From Spirochaetales bacterium (GTDB lineage Bacteria > Spirochaetota > Spirochaetia > SZUA-6 > RPPD01): a stretch of 64,000 bases of DNA. Position 1 is the first letter of the stretch, and each line of letters opens with the position of its first letter. The notes beneath the pieces are model-generated. The model saw only the letters and a program-made list of their open reading frames with translations, made no database searches and was not told where the DNA came from. Where the stretch lies: positions 1-64,000 of the forward strand of contig JAFGSW010000014.1 in the NCBI GenBank assembly GCA_016934415.1, read 5' to 3'. Position numbers and translations under genes: made by a program. This document shows positions 16,081 to 24,972 of the stretch, piece by piece.

Positions 16081-17298
16081 TCAACCCAATTTTGCTCTCA
16101 GTCTCTTGAAAAACTCGATAAGCCGCGGCAGGGCCAAAAGCTGAGAGGGCTCTTTCGTCACGGGTCCCCGCCGGGCGAGCTCCCAGATCCGGTCCACGAT
16201 GTCGTACGCGGCGCGCTTCCGGCCGAGCTTTCGGGCGTTGACCGCACGCGTGTGGAGGAGAGCGCCCTTGTCGAGAAGCCAATGGCAGGTCGACTCGAGG
16301 ATTCCGCGCGGTTCCGTGACAACCTCCCCCGCGCCTCCCTTGACGACGAACTCGGCGTTTCCGGTCTCCTGTCCGGGGATGACGTCGGTAAGCATGAGCG
16401 GCAGGCCGCAGGCCAATGCCTCCGCCACGGTGAGTCCGCCCGCCTTGGTGACGATAAAATCCGCGGCGGGCATCAGGGACTGCAGGTTCTCGGCGAAATT
16501 GTACAGATGCGTCGGGCGGTGCCATTTCGTTTTCTTAAGCTCGGCGTATCGTTCTTTGTCGCCGCCGGTCGCGAGTACAATCTGGACGGGCAGCCCGGAA
16601 TGGTTGAGCACGTGCGCCGCCTCGACGTAGAGCCGGCTTCGCCGGCTGCCGACGATGAGAACCGTTGTGAGTTTCTGATCCCATCCCAATGCGGCGCGGA
16701 TGACCTGCTTGGCGCGCCGCTCCTTCGCAATGGCGGGGTGCACCGGGATGCCGATGACCTCGACACGTTTCGCGGGAATCTTGGCGGACAGCGCGAGTTT
16801 GCGCGCCGCCGCCGTCGGTACGATTGTCAGGTCGGAATATGAGTTGAACCACATGTGATGGATGCTGACGAGGTCGGTCACTACGGTGACCAGAGGGATA
16901 AAGCACTTGGTGAGCGAAAAGACTGCGCCCAGGGGGGCCTGGTACAGGGGGTAGGTGGAGACGATGACGTCCGGTTTTCGTTCATCGACCAGCCCGCGCA
17001 TGGCGCGGTAGAGCGACACCTGCACGCCGGCTTCCATCATGGCCTTGGCGGCGACCGCGTCCGTGGCCTTGTAGCCGATTTTATACAATTCCGGTAAATC
17101 CCGGGCGACGCGATCGTAATCCGATTGGCTGGCACGCAGTCCGCGCGGGGCGCGGGGATCGTCCAGGACGTTTACTACCTCTGTGACGCATTCGTCGCCG
17201 TGTTTCTCCCGCAGGGCGGCGGCGATTGCGTTGGCCGCGCTGCGGTGGCCGAATCCGGCGTCGGCCGTCAGAATGAGTGCTCGCTTTTTTGCGGTCAT
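16081..17298 (-). CDS. Glycosyltransferase of the MGDG synthase/UgtP type (GT28)
   Basis: Probably transfers a hexose from a nucleotide sugar to diacylglycerol on the inner membrane face, making glycolipid. The N-terminal motif ILTADAGFGHRSAANAIAAAL near residue 10 is the lipid-acceptor loop of MGDG synthases, DLVSIHHMWFN near 142 continues it, and the C-terminal donor site contains VTKAGGLTVAEALACGLP near 294 and PGQETGNAEFV near 318. The 405-residue length fits. A MurG role is less likely because the GHxxA-type entry here is that of diacylglycerol enzymes. The start codon lies 8 nt after a TATACT box. Confidence 0.85.
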   Translation of the reverse strand: MTAKKRALILTADAGFGHRSAANAIAAALREKHGDECVTEVVNVLDDPRAPRGLRASQSDYDRVARDLPELYKIGYKATDAVAAKAMMEAGVQVSLYRAMRGLVDERKPDVIVSTYPLYQAPLGAVFSLTKCFIPLVTVVTDLVSIHHMWFNSYSDLTIVPTAAARKLALSAKIPAKRVEVIGIPVHPAIAKERRAKQVIRAALGWDQKLTTVLIVGSRRSRLYVEAAHVLNHSGLPVQIVLATGGDKERYAELKKTKWHRPTHLYNFAENLQSLMPAADFIVTKAGGLTVAEALACGLPLMLTDVIPGQETGNAEFVVKGGAGEVVTEPRGILESTCHWLLDKGALLHTRAVNARKLGRKRAAYDIVDRIWELARRGPVTKEPSQLLALPRLIEFFKRLRAKLG

Positions 17299-17306
17299 TG
17301 CCCTTC

Positions 17307-17336
17307 AGTATACCTGCGACCGCGGCCCGGGGGCAA
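17307..17336 (-). promoter_or_regulatory. Promoter of the glycosyltransferase gene, near-leaderless
   Basis: TTGCCC (17331-17336), an 18-nt spacer and TATACT (17307-17312). The -10 box ends 8 nt before the ATG. Confidence 0.5.
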
Positions 17337-17387
17337 CAGGGTGCGGCCGGGCTTGACCGGTCCGCGCGACCAAGGCTACCCTGAAAC

Positions 17388-18419
17388 ATGAAGGAAGAGA
17401 TTGCCCGGATCGACGGCGATCCGGAGCTGTATCGCATACTGGAGCCCCTGTGCCGGCTGCGCAAAGGCGACGTGTGGGAAGATCCCGAGAAGGGCCACCG
17501 GGTCGGAGTTTTCGACGCGACCGACGGGTCCGACATGAAAAAATTGATGGGCGGGGAGGCGGTCTCGCTCGCGGTCTGCGATCCGCCGTACAACATCGCG
17601 GTCGGCGGCAAGAGCACCCGCTCCTTGTTCCAAAACGACCTCGACGGTTACATGGATTTTTCCCGAAAGTGGGCGGCCCATGTCGTCGGTCTGCTCAAAA
17701 CGGACGGCAGTTTCTACGTCTGGCTCGGCGCCGACCAGAACAACGGGCTCAAGCCGTTTCCGGATTTCGTGCTCATGATGCGCGGGTTCCCCGAGCTCGC
17801 CGTCCGGAGTTTCATCACGGTGAGGAACCAGCGGGGGTACGGAACCCAGAAGAACTGGATGGCGGTCAGGCAGGAGCTCCTCTATTACGCCAAAGGGGAC
17901 CCGCCGTTTCACGTGGAGGCCGAATACACGGACATCCCGAAAATTTTGAGAGGGTATTACAAGGAAGTGAACGGACGCGTGACGGAGAATCTGGAGCGGG
18001 GAAAATCGGAAAACATCCGGGCGGGCAATGTCTGGGTGGACGTCCAGCAGGTCTTTTATAGGATGGAAGAAAACGTTCCGGGCTGTTACGCCCAAAAGAC
18101 GCTCAAGGCAGTCGACCGCATCCTGCACGCCAGCTCGGGGGAAGGGGAGGCGGTGTTCGATCCGTTCGCGCATTCAGGGACGACGCTGCTTTCGGCCGAG
18201 CGTCTGGGGCGGCGCTGCTTTTGCTCGGACATTGATCCCGTTTTCGCAGAAATCACCATCCGGAGGCTGGAACGATATCGCAAGACGGGCAAGCTCGGCT
18301 GGCAGTGGCATACGCCGTTTCCGGAGGCGAAAACGGAGCGCCGCGAAGCTTCCGCGGATTTATTTGGCGAGATGAACGAATCAACAGCGCATAATACCAT
18401 TGATACCTATCCGAAATGA
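17388..18419 (+). CDS. Orphan DNA methyltransferase (beta-class, probable N6-adenine)
   Basis: AdoMet-dependent DNA base methyltransferase with catalytic motif CDPPYNIAVGG near residue 65 and AdoMet motif FDPFAHSGTTLLSAERLGR near 260. The DPPY form points to adenine N6 methylation. No restriction gene is adjacent, so it may be a solitary regulatory methyltransferase or a survivor of a lost R-M system; a transposase remnant lies about 130 bp downstream. Its base composition is like the chromosome average, unlike the R-M pair at 120-1675. It is divergent from the glycosyltransferase gene. Confidence 0.88.
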   Translation: MKEEIARIDGDPELYRILEPLCRLRKGDVWEDPEKGHRVGVFDATDGSDMKKLMGGEAVSLAVCDPPYNIAVGGKSTRSLFQNDLDGYMDFSRKWAAHVVGLLKTDGSFYVWLGADQNNGLKPFPDFVLMMRGFPELAVRSFITVRNQRGYGTQKNWMAVRQELLYYAKGDPPFHVEAEYTDIPKILRGYYKEVNGRVTENLERGKSENIRAGNVWVDVQQVFYRMEENVPGCYAQKTLKAVDRILHASSGEGEAVFDPFAHSGTTLLSAERLGRRCFCSDIDPVFAEITIRRLERYRKTGKLGWQWHTPFPEAKTERREASADLFGEMNESTAHNTIDTYPK

Positions 18420-18428
18420 AACGTAGAA

Positions 18429-18545
18429 CTACAATTCAGGGCTCCACTCTTCCGCCGCGAACACCTGGGCATGGATGCCCAGGTGCCGGGTAACGCGCGC
18501 TCCGTCTATCCCGACCACCACGACGGTGGGCGGGCGGGCCTGCAC
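18429..18545 (-). pseudogene. 3' tail of an unidentified gene cut off by a transposase remnant
   Basis: Thirty-eight codons with normal chromosomal codon use encode ...TVVVVGIDGARVTRHLG... and end at TAG. There is no start with a ribosome site. Upstream (higher coordinates) the frame meets the transposase fragment within about 10 bp. It looks like the last piece of a gene whose 5' part was lost. The family is not recognised. Confidence 0.4.
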
Positions 18546-18552
18546 GGACGAT

Positions 18553-18738
18553 TAAACACAAGAAATCTATTTTAAAAAAGAAGTGAAGGAAGGAGAATCC
18601 CTGCTGGAAGCGATGGCCAGGACAGGTGCCCGGGAAATGCTCGCTCATGCTCTTGAGGATGAAATCCGGCACCACCTTGAAAAATACAAGGGCCTGAGGG
18701 ATGAAGAAGGTCGCAAGCTCGTCGTGCGAAACTCGGCA
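18553..18738 (+). pseudogene. Fragment of an IS256/Mutator-type transposase
   Basis: About 60 codons resemble the N-terminal region of IS256-family transposases: EGESLLEAMARTGAREMLAH, then LEDEIRHHLEKYKGLRDEEG and RKLVVRNSA. Family homology stops after this (EWDRFLAMAV is unrelated), so the DDE catalytic domain is absent. No terminal inverted repeats or target duplication are visible. It is a dead remnant between the orphan methyltransferase and pepT. Confidence 0.7.
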
Positions 18739-18841
18739 GCCGAATGGGATCGTTTTCTTGCCATGGCCGTCATTATATTCGCGGGAAATCCGGGCCGCAA
18801 GCGATGATCGTGGGGAGTACCGGAGGATTTTCGTCAAGAAA

Positions 18842-20107
18842 TTATTTCGAGGCGGATGGTCGGGACTCCGCCCACAACTCCGCGAAATACACGAGCGTCC
18901 GGGCGGAGTGGACCATGGCCGGGAGCGCGGCCCATTCGGCGCGCGAGTGGTAATCGTACCCGCCGTTGAACACATTGGGGCAGGGGAGTCCCTTCTCCGA
19001 AAGGCGCGCCCCGTCCGTGCCGCCGCGGATGCTTTTCTCCTTCGGTTCGACGCCGGCGCGGCGTACGGCCTCCTTGAGCACGGAGAGCACCGGGGAGCCC
19101 GATCCATCGATCCATTTCTTCATGTTCGAGTACTGCCTGGCGGCTTTCACCGTCACGACCGCGCCCGGATGGAGGCGCGCTAGGGACGCGGCGAGCGCGC
19201 GCAGGGCGGCGATCCGCCGTCGGCACCCGGCGTCTTCGTAGTCGCGAATGATGTATTCGATGCGCGCGTTCTCGATCGTGCCCGCGATCTCGACCGGCGC
19301 GTAGTAGCCGAAGCGATCGTCGGTCGCCTGCGGACTCTCCTCCTTGGGCACCCGGGAGGCGAACTCCGCCGCGATCTCCACCGCGTTGACGAGCCGGCCG
19401 CGGGCCTCGCCGGGGTGGTAACTCCTCCCGGCGACGGCGACGAGCGCCCGGTAGGCCGCGAAGCATTCGGCCTCCACGATCCCGTCGCCCGAGCCGTCCA
19501 CCGTGACCGCGGCTTTCGCCCGGATCTTATCCCACGGGAACCGGTCGGTGCCGCGGCCCGTCTCCTCGTCGGGGGTGAAGACGATTTCGATGTCTCCGCG
19601 CCGCGCCTCGCCGTGGAGCGAGAGGAACTCGACGGCCGTCACGATCGCGGCGAGGCCGGCCTTGTCGTCCGCCCCGAGGAGCGTGTCGCCGGAGGAGGTG
19701 ACGATCGTTTGACCCGCGTAGGCGAGAAGATCAGGAGACGTCGCCGGGTCGAGGGTGACGTCCCGGGACAGCCTGATCGGCCGACCGTCGTACTTTTCAT
19801 GCACGCGCGGTTTCACGTTTTTCCCGGGCGCCTCGGACGAGGTATCGAGGTGGGCGATGAGAACGACGGCAGGCGCGGCCGGGTCCCCGGCCAGTCGGGC
19901 CGACACGTACCCGTATCGGTCGACCTCAACCCCGGCGCAGCCCAGTCGCGTAAGCTCCCCGGCCAGCGCCTCCGCGAAAACGCGCTGGCCGGGTGTGCTC
20001 GGGTGGTGCTTGTTGTGCCGGTCGGAGGTCGTATCGATTTTCACATAGCGAAGAAAGCGATCGAGGATGCGCCGCTCGAACCAGTCGCCACACTTCGATA
20101 TATCCAT
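18842..20107 (-). CDS. pepT: Peptidase T (tripeptide aminopeptidase)
   Basis: Cytoplasmic di-zinc M20B peptidase that removes the N-terminal residue from tripeptides. Metal and catalytic motifs are intact: LIAHLDTS near residue 83 (His, Asp), LLGADDKAG near 143 (bridging Asp), FTPDEETGRGTD near 176 (Glu-Glu) and the final histidine in GGYDYHSRAEW near 381. The RGGTDGARLSEKGLPCPN block is typical of PepT. At 421 residues it is full length. There is no Shine-Dalgarno sequence; a consensus promoter ends 6 nt before the ATG, suggesting a leaderless transcript. Confidence 0.96.
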   Translation of the reverse strand: MDISKCGDWFERRILDRFLRYVKIDTTSDRHNKHHPSTPGQRVFAEALAGELTRLGCAGVEVDRYGYVSARLAGDPAAPAVVLIAHLDTSSEAPGKNVKPRVHEKYDGRPIRLSRDVTLDPATSPDLLAYAGQTIVTSSGDTLLGADDKAGLAAIVTAVEFLSLHGEARRGDIEIVFTPDEETGRGTDRFPWDKIRAKAAVTVDGSGDGIVEAECFAAYRALVAVAGRSYHPGEARGRLVNAVEIAAEFASRVPKEESPQATDDRFGYYAPVEIAGTIENARIEYIIRDYEDAGCRRRIAALRALAASLARLHPGAVVTVKAARQYSNMKKWIDGSGSPVLSVLKEAVRRAGVEPKEKSIRGGTDGARLSEKGLPCPNVFNGGYDYHSRAEWAALPAMVHSARTLVYFAELWAESRPSASK

Positions 20108-20113
20108 GGCACG

Positions 20114-20142
20114 AATGTAGGAAAAAAAGACGTCTTGGTCAA
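20114..20142 (-). promoter_or_regulatory. Promoter giving a leaderless pepT mRNA
   Basis: TTGACC (20137-20142), a 17-nt spacer and TACATT (20114-20119) on the minus strand; the ATG begins 7 nt after the -10 box. Confidence 0.65.
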
Positions 20143-20417
20143 AGGGAGCCAGGGTTTTTACATCATGGATCTCGCTGTATAATGCGAAGGAAAGAAAGAA
20201 TTTGGTAACCGTGAGCAGCTCGTTGGCGAAGGCGCTGGAAGTACGCCCCGAGGACGCTCGCTGCGTTTTTTACAATTCAGCATTGCTAAAAAGCACTAAA
20301 CTTCCTGAATCACATCGGAGTTAATGGAACACCTCTATCAGGCTGCCCCAAAAATAAAATTTATGTCTACGAATGAAAGGGCTGAGTCTTCGGCCGGCAT
20401 ACGCGGGGGCGAATTGT

Positions 20418-20457
20418 TTGACGCGCCCGTTTTTTTGTGTTATCGTTAACACAAAAA
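20418..20457 (+). promoter_or_regulatory. Promoter overlapped by a LacI-family-type operator
   Basis: TTGACG (20418-20423), a 17-nt spacer and TATCGT (20441-20446). The inverted repeat TTTTTGTGTTA / TAACACAAAAA (20432-20442, 20447-20457) is centred on TCGT and covers the -10 box. The TGTTA..CG..TAACA core is the usual form of LacI/GalR-family operators. No such regulator is encoded in the window. The lipoprotein gene starts 138 nt further on. Confidence 0.6.
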
Positions 20458-20594
20458 CCGGATTGCGGGCGGAAAAGAAAGCGGGGCGAGCCGTTTCCCG
20501 CACGTCGGTCTCCAGCCGGTGTTACCGGGCTGGCATGGTGGGCTGCGCGGACCTATAGGTTTTCCACCATCAGCTTAAGCAAAGGAGAAAAACC

Positions 20595-21353
20595 ATGTAC
20601 AAAAAACTGGGTTATTCGCTGGTTTTGATCATCGCCTTGGCCATGATCGGCTGTGTGACCGCTACAGGCGTCAAGGGCGCCGATTCCGGAAAAGGCGACC
20701 TGAAACATTCCTGGACCTTCGACGATGGAACAGCCAAAGATTCAGTGGGCGGCGCCGACGGAACCTTAATGGGGGGGGCGGCGGTCAAAGAAGGTGCGCT
20801 CATTCTGTCCAATTTACGTCAATGGATGAAAATGCCGGCCGGTGCCATAGCGCTGAATACTTATAAAGAAGTCACCATTGAGGCCTGGTTTATTTCCTCC
20901 AAGAACGCAAATGCCTCATATCACATGCTGGCCTTTTTCGGCGAAACGGTCAACAACCAGGGCGCCAACTATTATTTCATCACACCGGCGCGGGGCGATG
21001 ATAAAAGCCGCGCCGCGATCTCGTGCGGCGTAACGAACAATGCCTGGTCGGCGGAATCGGGCGCCGATGGTCCCGAATACGACGACGGCCGTCTGCACCA
21101 CATGGTCAGCACCGTCAATGCCAAAGAAATCACCTTGTATATTAACGGAGTCATGACGGCCGGTACTCCTTTGGACTCCGCCAACAGTCTGGCGGGTATC
21201 AGCCCGGATGCCGCCTATTTAGCCAAAAGCGGCTACGAAGCCGACGATACGTGGTTGGGCAAAATTCTTGAGTTTAATATCTACAACCGGGCCCTGTCCG
21301 CCGACGAAATCCATTCACTTTTCCTCAAGGGCCAATCTTCAGTCGTGAAATAG
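20595..21353 (+). CDS. LamG/concanavalin-like lipoprotein
   Basis: Predicted secreted lipoprotein with a carbohydrate- or protein-binding jelly-roll. The signal peptide (MYKKLGYSLVLIIALAMIGC) has a lipobox ending at Cys20. The rest is a single LamG_3-type domain: HSWTFDDGTAKDSVGG at the start, VTIEAWF in the middle, and HHMVSTVNAKEITLYING then ILEFNIYNRALSADEIHSLF at the end, the common closing motif of these domains. AAAGGAG precedes the ATG. Its LacI-type operator and the neighbouring GH127 glycosidase suggest a link to sugar or glycan use. It is closed by a terminator. Confidence 0.88.
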   Translation: MYKKLGYSLVLIIALAMIGCVTATGVKGADSGKGDLKHSWTFDDGTAKDSVGGADGTLMGGAAVKEGALILSNLRQWMKMPAGAIALNTYKEVTIEAWFISSKNANASYHMLAFFGETVNNQGANYYFITPARGDDKSRAAISCGVTNNAWSAESGADGPEYDDGRLHHMVSTVNAKEITLYINGVMTAGTPLDSANSLAGISPDAAYLAKSGYEADDTWLGKILEFNIYNRALSADEIHSLFLKGQSSVVK

Positions 21354-21415
21354 GCGGCGGATCGAGCTCAAGCGGCGGGTACGGAAGAGCGCGCCAAGCG
21401 ATGTTATAATCGAAC

Positions 21416-21449
21416 CGGCTCCGTCGGAAAAAGGCGGGGCCGTTTTTTT
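21416..21449 (+). terminator. Rho-independent terminator after the LamG gene
   Basis: Stem CGGCTCCG/CGGGGCCG (one G-U pair), 11-nt loop, then seven T (21443-21449). It also lies just past the 3' end of the convergent GH127 gene. Confidence 0.75.
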
Positions 21450-21465
21450 ATTGCTTATTCCGGGA

Positions 21466-23379
21466 TTATCTTCTCGGCAGCCAGACTTTCATGGGGCCCG
21501 ATCCACGGTTGGCCCAGGCGTAGTACGGCACCGCCAGAAGCGATCGCTTGCCGCCGTTTCCGTCCGGGACCCCGGCGGCAATCGCCCAGGCGCCGCCCAG
21601 CGCGTCGACGCGTCGTTCCCGCTCGAGCTCCACGCCGGCGGGCAGTGAGAGTCCGTCGAAGCTCCCATTGTTGTCGATTCCCTCCACGCAATAGACGAGC
21701 GGGCCGCAGGTGAGCGCCGCCAGGCCGCGATCCGCCGCGACCCGGGGGTCCGCCACCACCCTCCGCGGCGCGAGCGCCAGGTCGATTTCAACCGCGTCTC
21801 CCGGCTGCCATTCCCGTTTGATTTCGGCGTAGCCCCTGATCACCGGACAGCGGAGTTCGTTTCCGTTGAGTGTGAGGAGGGGCGGTCGCATCGCTTCGTC
21901 GGCGTATTTGTAGAGGCCTCCCGGAAGGAAATCATGGCCGGTCCAGCCCGGGATCCGCAGGCGGAGCGTGAAGCGCGCCGGCCGTTCCGGATTGATCGCC
22001 ATGCGCACCGATCCGCTCCAGGGATAATCGGTCTCCTGAGCGACGACCACCGGCGTGCCGGCCGCCTCGAGCCGGGCACTCCCCGGCGCGAACAGGTTGA
22101 CGTGCACGCGGTCTTTTTCAAAGGCATAGACGAGTCCCGGCAGCGAGGGAAGGAAGCGGACGAGGTTAGTGGCGCAGCAGGGACAGTCGAACCACGGCGA
22201 TCTTTCGCGCGCGCCGTGGTTGAAGGCGAATTCGCCGTCGGCCTCGAGCGGGTTGACATAAAAGAAACTCGTTCCATCCAGGCCCAGACCGGCGAGGAGG
22301 CAGTTGTACAGCGTTCCCTCGATGAGATCGTAATAGCGGCCGTCGCCCGTGAGGCGATACAGCCTCAGGTTCCACGCGACGCTTCCGATCGCGGCGCAGG
22401 TTTCGCAATAGGCGGTGTGATTGGGGAGCTCGAACCGGCCGCCCACCGCCTCCCGTTCATGGCGGGCGCCCAGTCCGCCCGTGAGGTAGAGCTTGCTCCC
22501 GGCGAGATCGCGCCAAAGCCGGAACGACGCACGGAGCAGGGCCCGGTCGCCCGCAAGCGCCGCAACGTCGGTGAGCCCCGCGTAAAAATACACGGCGCGC
22601 ACCGCGTGTCCGACGACCGTGCGCTGGCGGGCGGCGGGCAGATGGTCCTGGGCGTACTCGCCGTACGGCTCGCGGCCGTCCGGGTCGCCGCGAAGATCGA
22701 TGTAGAAACGGGCCAGGTCGAGGTAGGCCCTGTTTTCCGTGATGCGGTAAAGGCTCACCAGGCCCTGTTCGACGATCTGGTGGCCGGGCGGCACGGCGAG
22801 CTTCCCGGGGCCGAAGGTCCGGACCAGGAGGTCGGCGTTTTTGAGGGCGACATCCAGGAGCGAGCGCTTGCCGGTGGCCCGGAAGTGGGCGGCCGCCGCC
22901 TCGAAGAGGTGGCCCGAATTGTACAGCTCGTGGCTCCCCGCTTCGCCGGCCCAGCGTGCGCCTGAGTCGCCGGCCCAGGGAGCGGGAGGGTGACGGGGAT
23001 CGACGGTGAACCAGGTGGTGAGGTACCCGTCGGGCTCCTGCCCGATTTTGATTGTTTCAATAAGCCGGTCGAGGGTTTCGGCGAGAGCGGGGTCGGGAGT
23101 GTTGACGAGAGAGAGCGACGCGCCTTCGATGAGTTTGTATGCGTCCGAATCGTCGAAGGGCATCAAGCCGCGCACCGGCCCGGGCTTCACTCTCCCGGCG
23201 ATGAGGAAGTTGTCGAACCGCCCTTCGGCTTCGCAGCGTTCGAGGACGAAAGGAATCGTTCTGGTCCGCACGGTGTCGAGCGCGGTGCGGAGGAAGCCGG
23301 GACCGAGGGAAACGCAATCGGCCCCGACCGGGGTTATGGGATACTCGCGGACGGCAGCGGATTGTTTTTTCCTTCGCAT
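21466..23379 (-). CDS. GH127-family glycoside hydrolase (beta-L-arabinofuranosidase type)
   Basis: Likely releases arabinofuranose from plant-derived or glycoprotein glycans. It carries the zinc-thiolate site of GH127: E326 and C328 in YCETCAAIGS, and C401-C402 in FDCPCCATNL; in the bifidobacterial HypBA1 the equivalent Glu and Cys residues hold zinc and one of the paired cysteines is the nucleophile. The (alpha/alpha)6 barrel N-terminal part includes HELYNSGHLFEAAAAH. The ATG at 23379 follows GGGGGA; a GTG at 23400 is less likely. There is no signal peptide, so it would act in the cytoplasm. The family is sure, the sugar specificity is inferred. Confidence 0.92.
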   Translation of the reverse strand: MRRKKQSAAVREYPITPVGADCVSLGPGFLRTALDTVRTRTIPFVLERCEAEGRFDNFLIAGRVKPGPVRGLMPFDDSDAYKLIEGASLSLVNTPDPALAETLDRLIETIKIGQEPDGYLTTWFTVDPRHPPAPWAGDSGARWAGEAGSHELYNSGHLFEAAAAHFRATGKRSLLDVALKNADLLVRTFGPGKLAVPPGHQIVEQGLVSLYRITENRAYLDLARFYIDLRGDPDGREPYGEYAQDHLPAARQRTVVGHAVRAVYFYAGLTDVAALAGDRALLRASFRLWRDLAGSKLYLTGGLGARHEREAVGGRFELPNHTAYCETCAAIGSVAWNLRLYRLTGDGRYYDLIEGTLYNCLLAGLGLDGTSFFYVNPLEADGEFAFNHGARERSPWFDCPCCATNLVRFLPSLPGLVYAFEKDRVHVNLFAPGSARLEAAGTPVVVAQETDYPWSGSVRMAINPERPARFTLRLRIPGWTGHDFLPGGLYKYADEAMRPPLLTLNGNELRCPVIRGYAEIKREWQPGDAVEIDLALAPRRVVADPRVAADRGLAALTCGPLVYCVEGIDNNGSFDGLSLPAGVELERERRVDALGGAWAIAAGVPDGNGGKRSLLAVPYYAWANRGSGPMKVWLPRR

Positions 23380-23416
23380 CGCTTTTCCCCCTGCTCCCAC
23401 ACGCCGTTTCGGCCCG

Positions 23417-23590
23417 CTACTCCGCGCGGAGCCGGCGCCGCGTGATCGTGAGGGAGAAGGTTATACACATGGTGAAGACGCTGAAGCGCCAAGCACGTCG
23501 ATCGGGAGCGACGTCGAGAAGCGCCTCGACTCTCTGAATCCCAGATGCGCCGGGCTCGACGGCCGGGCCGAAGCGGCCGGCAATACTCAT
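23417..23590 (-). CDS. Small predicted membrane protein (57 residues)
   Basis: A short frame, MSIAGRFGPAVEP... to ...ITRRRLRAE, with AAGGAGGG three to four bases before the ATG, the strongest ribosome site in this stretch. Residues 35-50 (RFSVFTMCITFSLTIT) form a possible single membrane helix followed by Arg residues, giving an N-out or hairpin topology. It ends 38 bp before the GH127 start on the same strand, so the two may be co-transcribed. No family is recognised. Coding is inferred from the ribosome site and composition. Confidence 0.4.
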   Translation of the reverse strand: MSIAGRFGPAVEPGASGIQRVEALLDVAPDRRAWRFSVFTMCITFSLTITRRRLRAE

Positions 23591-23788
23591 GCTCCCTCCT
23601 TGCGGTTCCCGGACGGGCCGGGGCGGATCGGAATGGGCCCGCAGACATAAACGTATCCGAAGCGGAGGCGATGTTCAACGGCGGTTTTTAAAAAGTGAAG
23701 GGCGGATTGGGGGTTTACATCCATGGAAGCAGTTGAAAATACCGCTGGTTTTCCGCGGAGCGGAAAACATGGATAATTGAAAAGCCTG

Positions 23789-24856
23789 CTAACGCATCCG
23801 GTTGAGGCTTGAATCGAGGAGGCGGAAGAAGGTGTCTTTTTTTTCCGGCCGCTCGAGCGAAAGGGCGTCGATATTCGCCCGGCACCGATCGGCCAGGCCG
23901 TTCAGGGTTTCCTCCACGCTTGCGAGCACGCCGTTGTCGCGAACAAGGCGCCGCGCCTCTTCAACCCCGGCCGGGGAAAGGTCGGCGTTCCCCCAGAGGT
24001 CCAGGAATCGCTTTTTCTCCGCGCCATGAAGCCGTGCCAGAAGCCGATCAAAGAGGAGGGTGTGCTTGCCTTCCCGCAGATCCGACCCGACGGGCTTGCC
24101 GATCTCCCGTTCCTCCCCGAAGAGGTCGAGCTCGTCGTCCTTGAGTTGGAAAGCCACCCCCAGATCTTCGCCGATGAGTTCGAGCGCCGGAATCATTTCC
24201 TCCCGTCCGGCCAGGAGCGCGCCGGCGGCAAGCGGCAGGGCGAAGGTGTAGCGCCCGGTCTTGTAGCGGTACAGGGAGATGATTTCATCCTCGGCCATGG
24301 CGCGCGCCGCGAGTCGCTCCGCGCCGCTCCAGACGTCGAGCATCTGCGCCGCGCCCACGAAGGCCATTTCCCGGGCGAAGAGGGTCACCAAGCGCGCCGC
24401 GACAGGGCCCGGAGTCGCGATACCGCTCAAGATTCGGAAGGCGAGGAAGAAGCCGATGTCGCCCAGGCAGATGCCGAGCGCCTCGCCGGTGCGGTCCGAA
24501 TCGGCGAACCCGGCCGCGCGCGCCGTTTCGATGTAGCCGGCGGTCAAAGTTTTTTCTCCGCGGCGCACGAGGTCGCGGTCCATGATGTCGTCGTGGATGA
24601 GGATGGCCGATTGGAGGAGCTCGAGGGCCGCGCCGCAGGCGGTCGCTTCCTCACTCTCATCGTCCCGGAAGAGACCGTAGCCGAGGGCGACGAGGCCTCC
24701 GCGGATCATCTTGCCGCGCCGGGTGAACTCGAGGAGCAGCGAGCGCGCCTCGGCGCCGAAGCGGTTCACCCCGGTGAGCGGATCGGCGGCCGCACCCAAC
24801 TCACGATCCAGGTAAGCCGTGATGAGCCGTTTGTGTGCCTCGAAATCTTCGAACAT
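23789..24856 (-). CDS. Polyprenyl diphosphate synthase (trans-isoprenyl)
   Basis: Condenses isopentenyl diphosphate with allylic diphosphates to build isoprenoid chains. The first aspartate-rich motif is HDDIMD near residue 92 followed by RRGEKTL, and the second is FQLKDDELDLFGEE near 245 with IGKPVGSDLREGKHTLL. At 355 residues it is of the usual size. The chain length made cannot be told; in a respiratory or fermentative diderm it could supply undecaprenyl precursors or quinone tails. It may act downstream of the IspH-like gene at 27204. The stop is followed by an imperfect hairpin (about 23705-23790). Confidence 0.92.
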   Translation of the reverse strand: MFEDFEAHKRLITAYLDRELGAAADPLTGVNRFGAEARSLLLEFTRRGKMIRGGLVALGYGLFRDDESEEATACGAALELLQSAILIHDDIMDRDLVRRGEKTLTAGYIETARAAGFADSDRTGEALGICLGDIGFFLAFRILSGIATPGPVAARLVTLFAREMAFVGAAQMLDVWSGAERLAARAMAEDEIISLYRYKTGRYTFALPLAAGALLAGREEMIPALELIGEDLGVAFQLKDDELDLFGEEREIGKPVGSDLREGKHTLLFDRLLARLHGAEKKRFLDLWGNADLSPAGVEEARRLVRDNGVLASVEETLNGLADRCRANIDALSLERPEKKDTFFRLLDSSLNRMR

Positions 24857-24972
24857 TCGGTCACCCCGGCTTCAAGGTATCGGCTCCGGAGAAAGAAATC
24901 AACCCAGGATAAGGAGTGCAGGTTGACGGGAGACGGCGGGGTTGACGCTGCTTCGGACTGGAGGCAGCGCGA

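Larger units (their letters stand above)
20108..20594. other. Intergenic region with two divergent promoters
   Basis: 487 bp between pepT and the LamG lipoprotein gene. It holds the pepT promoter (20114-20142) and a promoter with LacI-type operator for the lipoprotein (20418-20457). No convincing reading frame or RNA gene is seen in between. Confidence 0.6.

Noticed and set aside
17388-18419. Second restriction-modification system
   Set aside because: Only the methyltransferase is present; neighbours are a glycosyltransferase, gene remnants and pepT.
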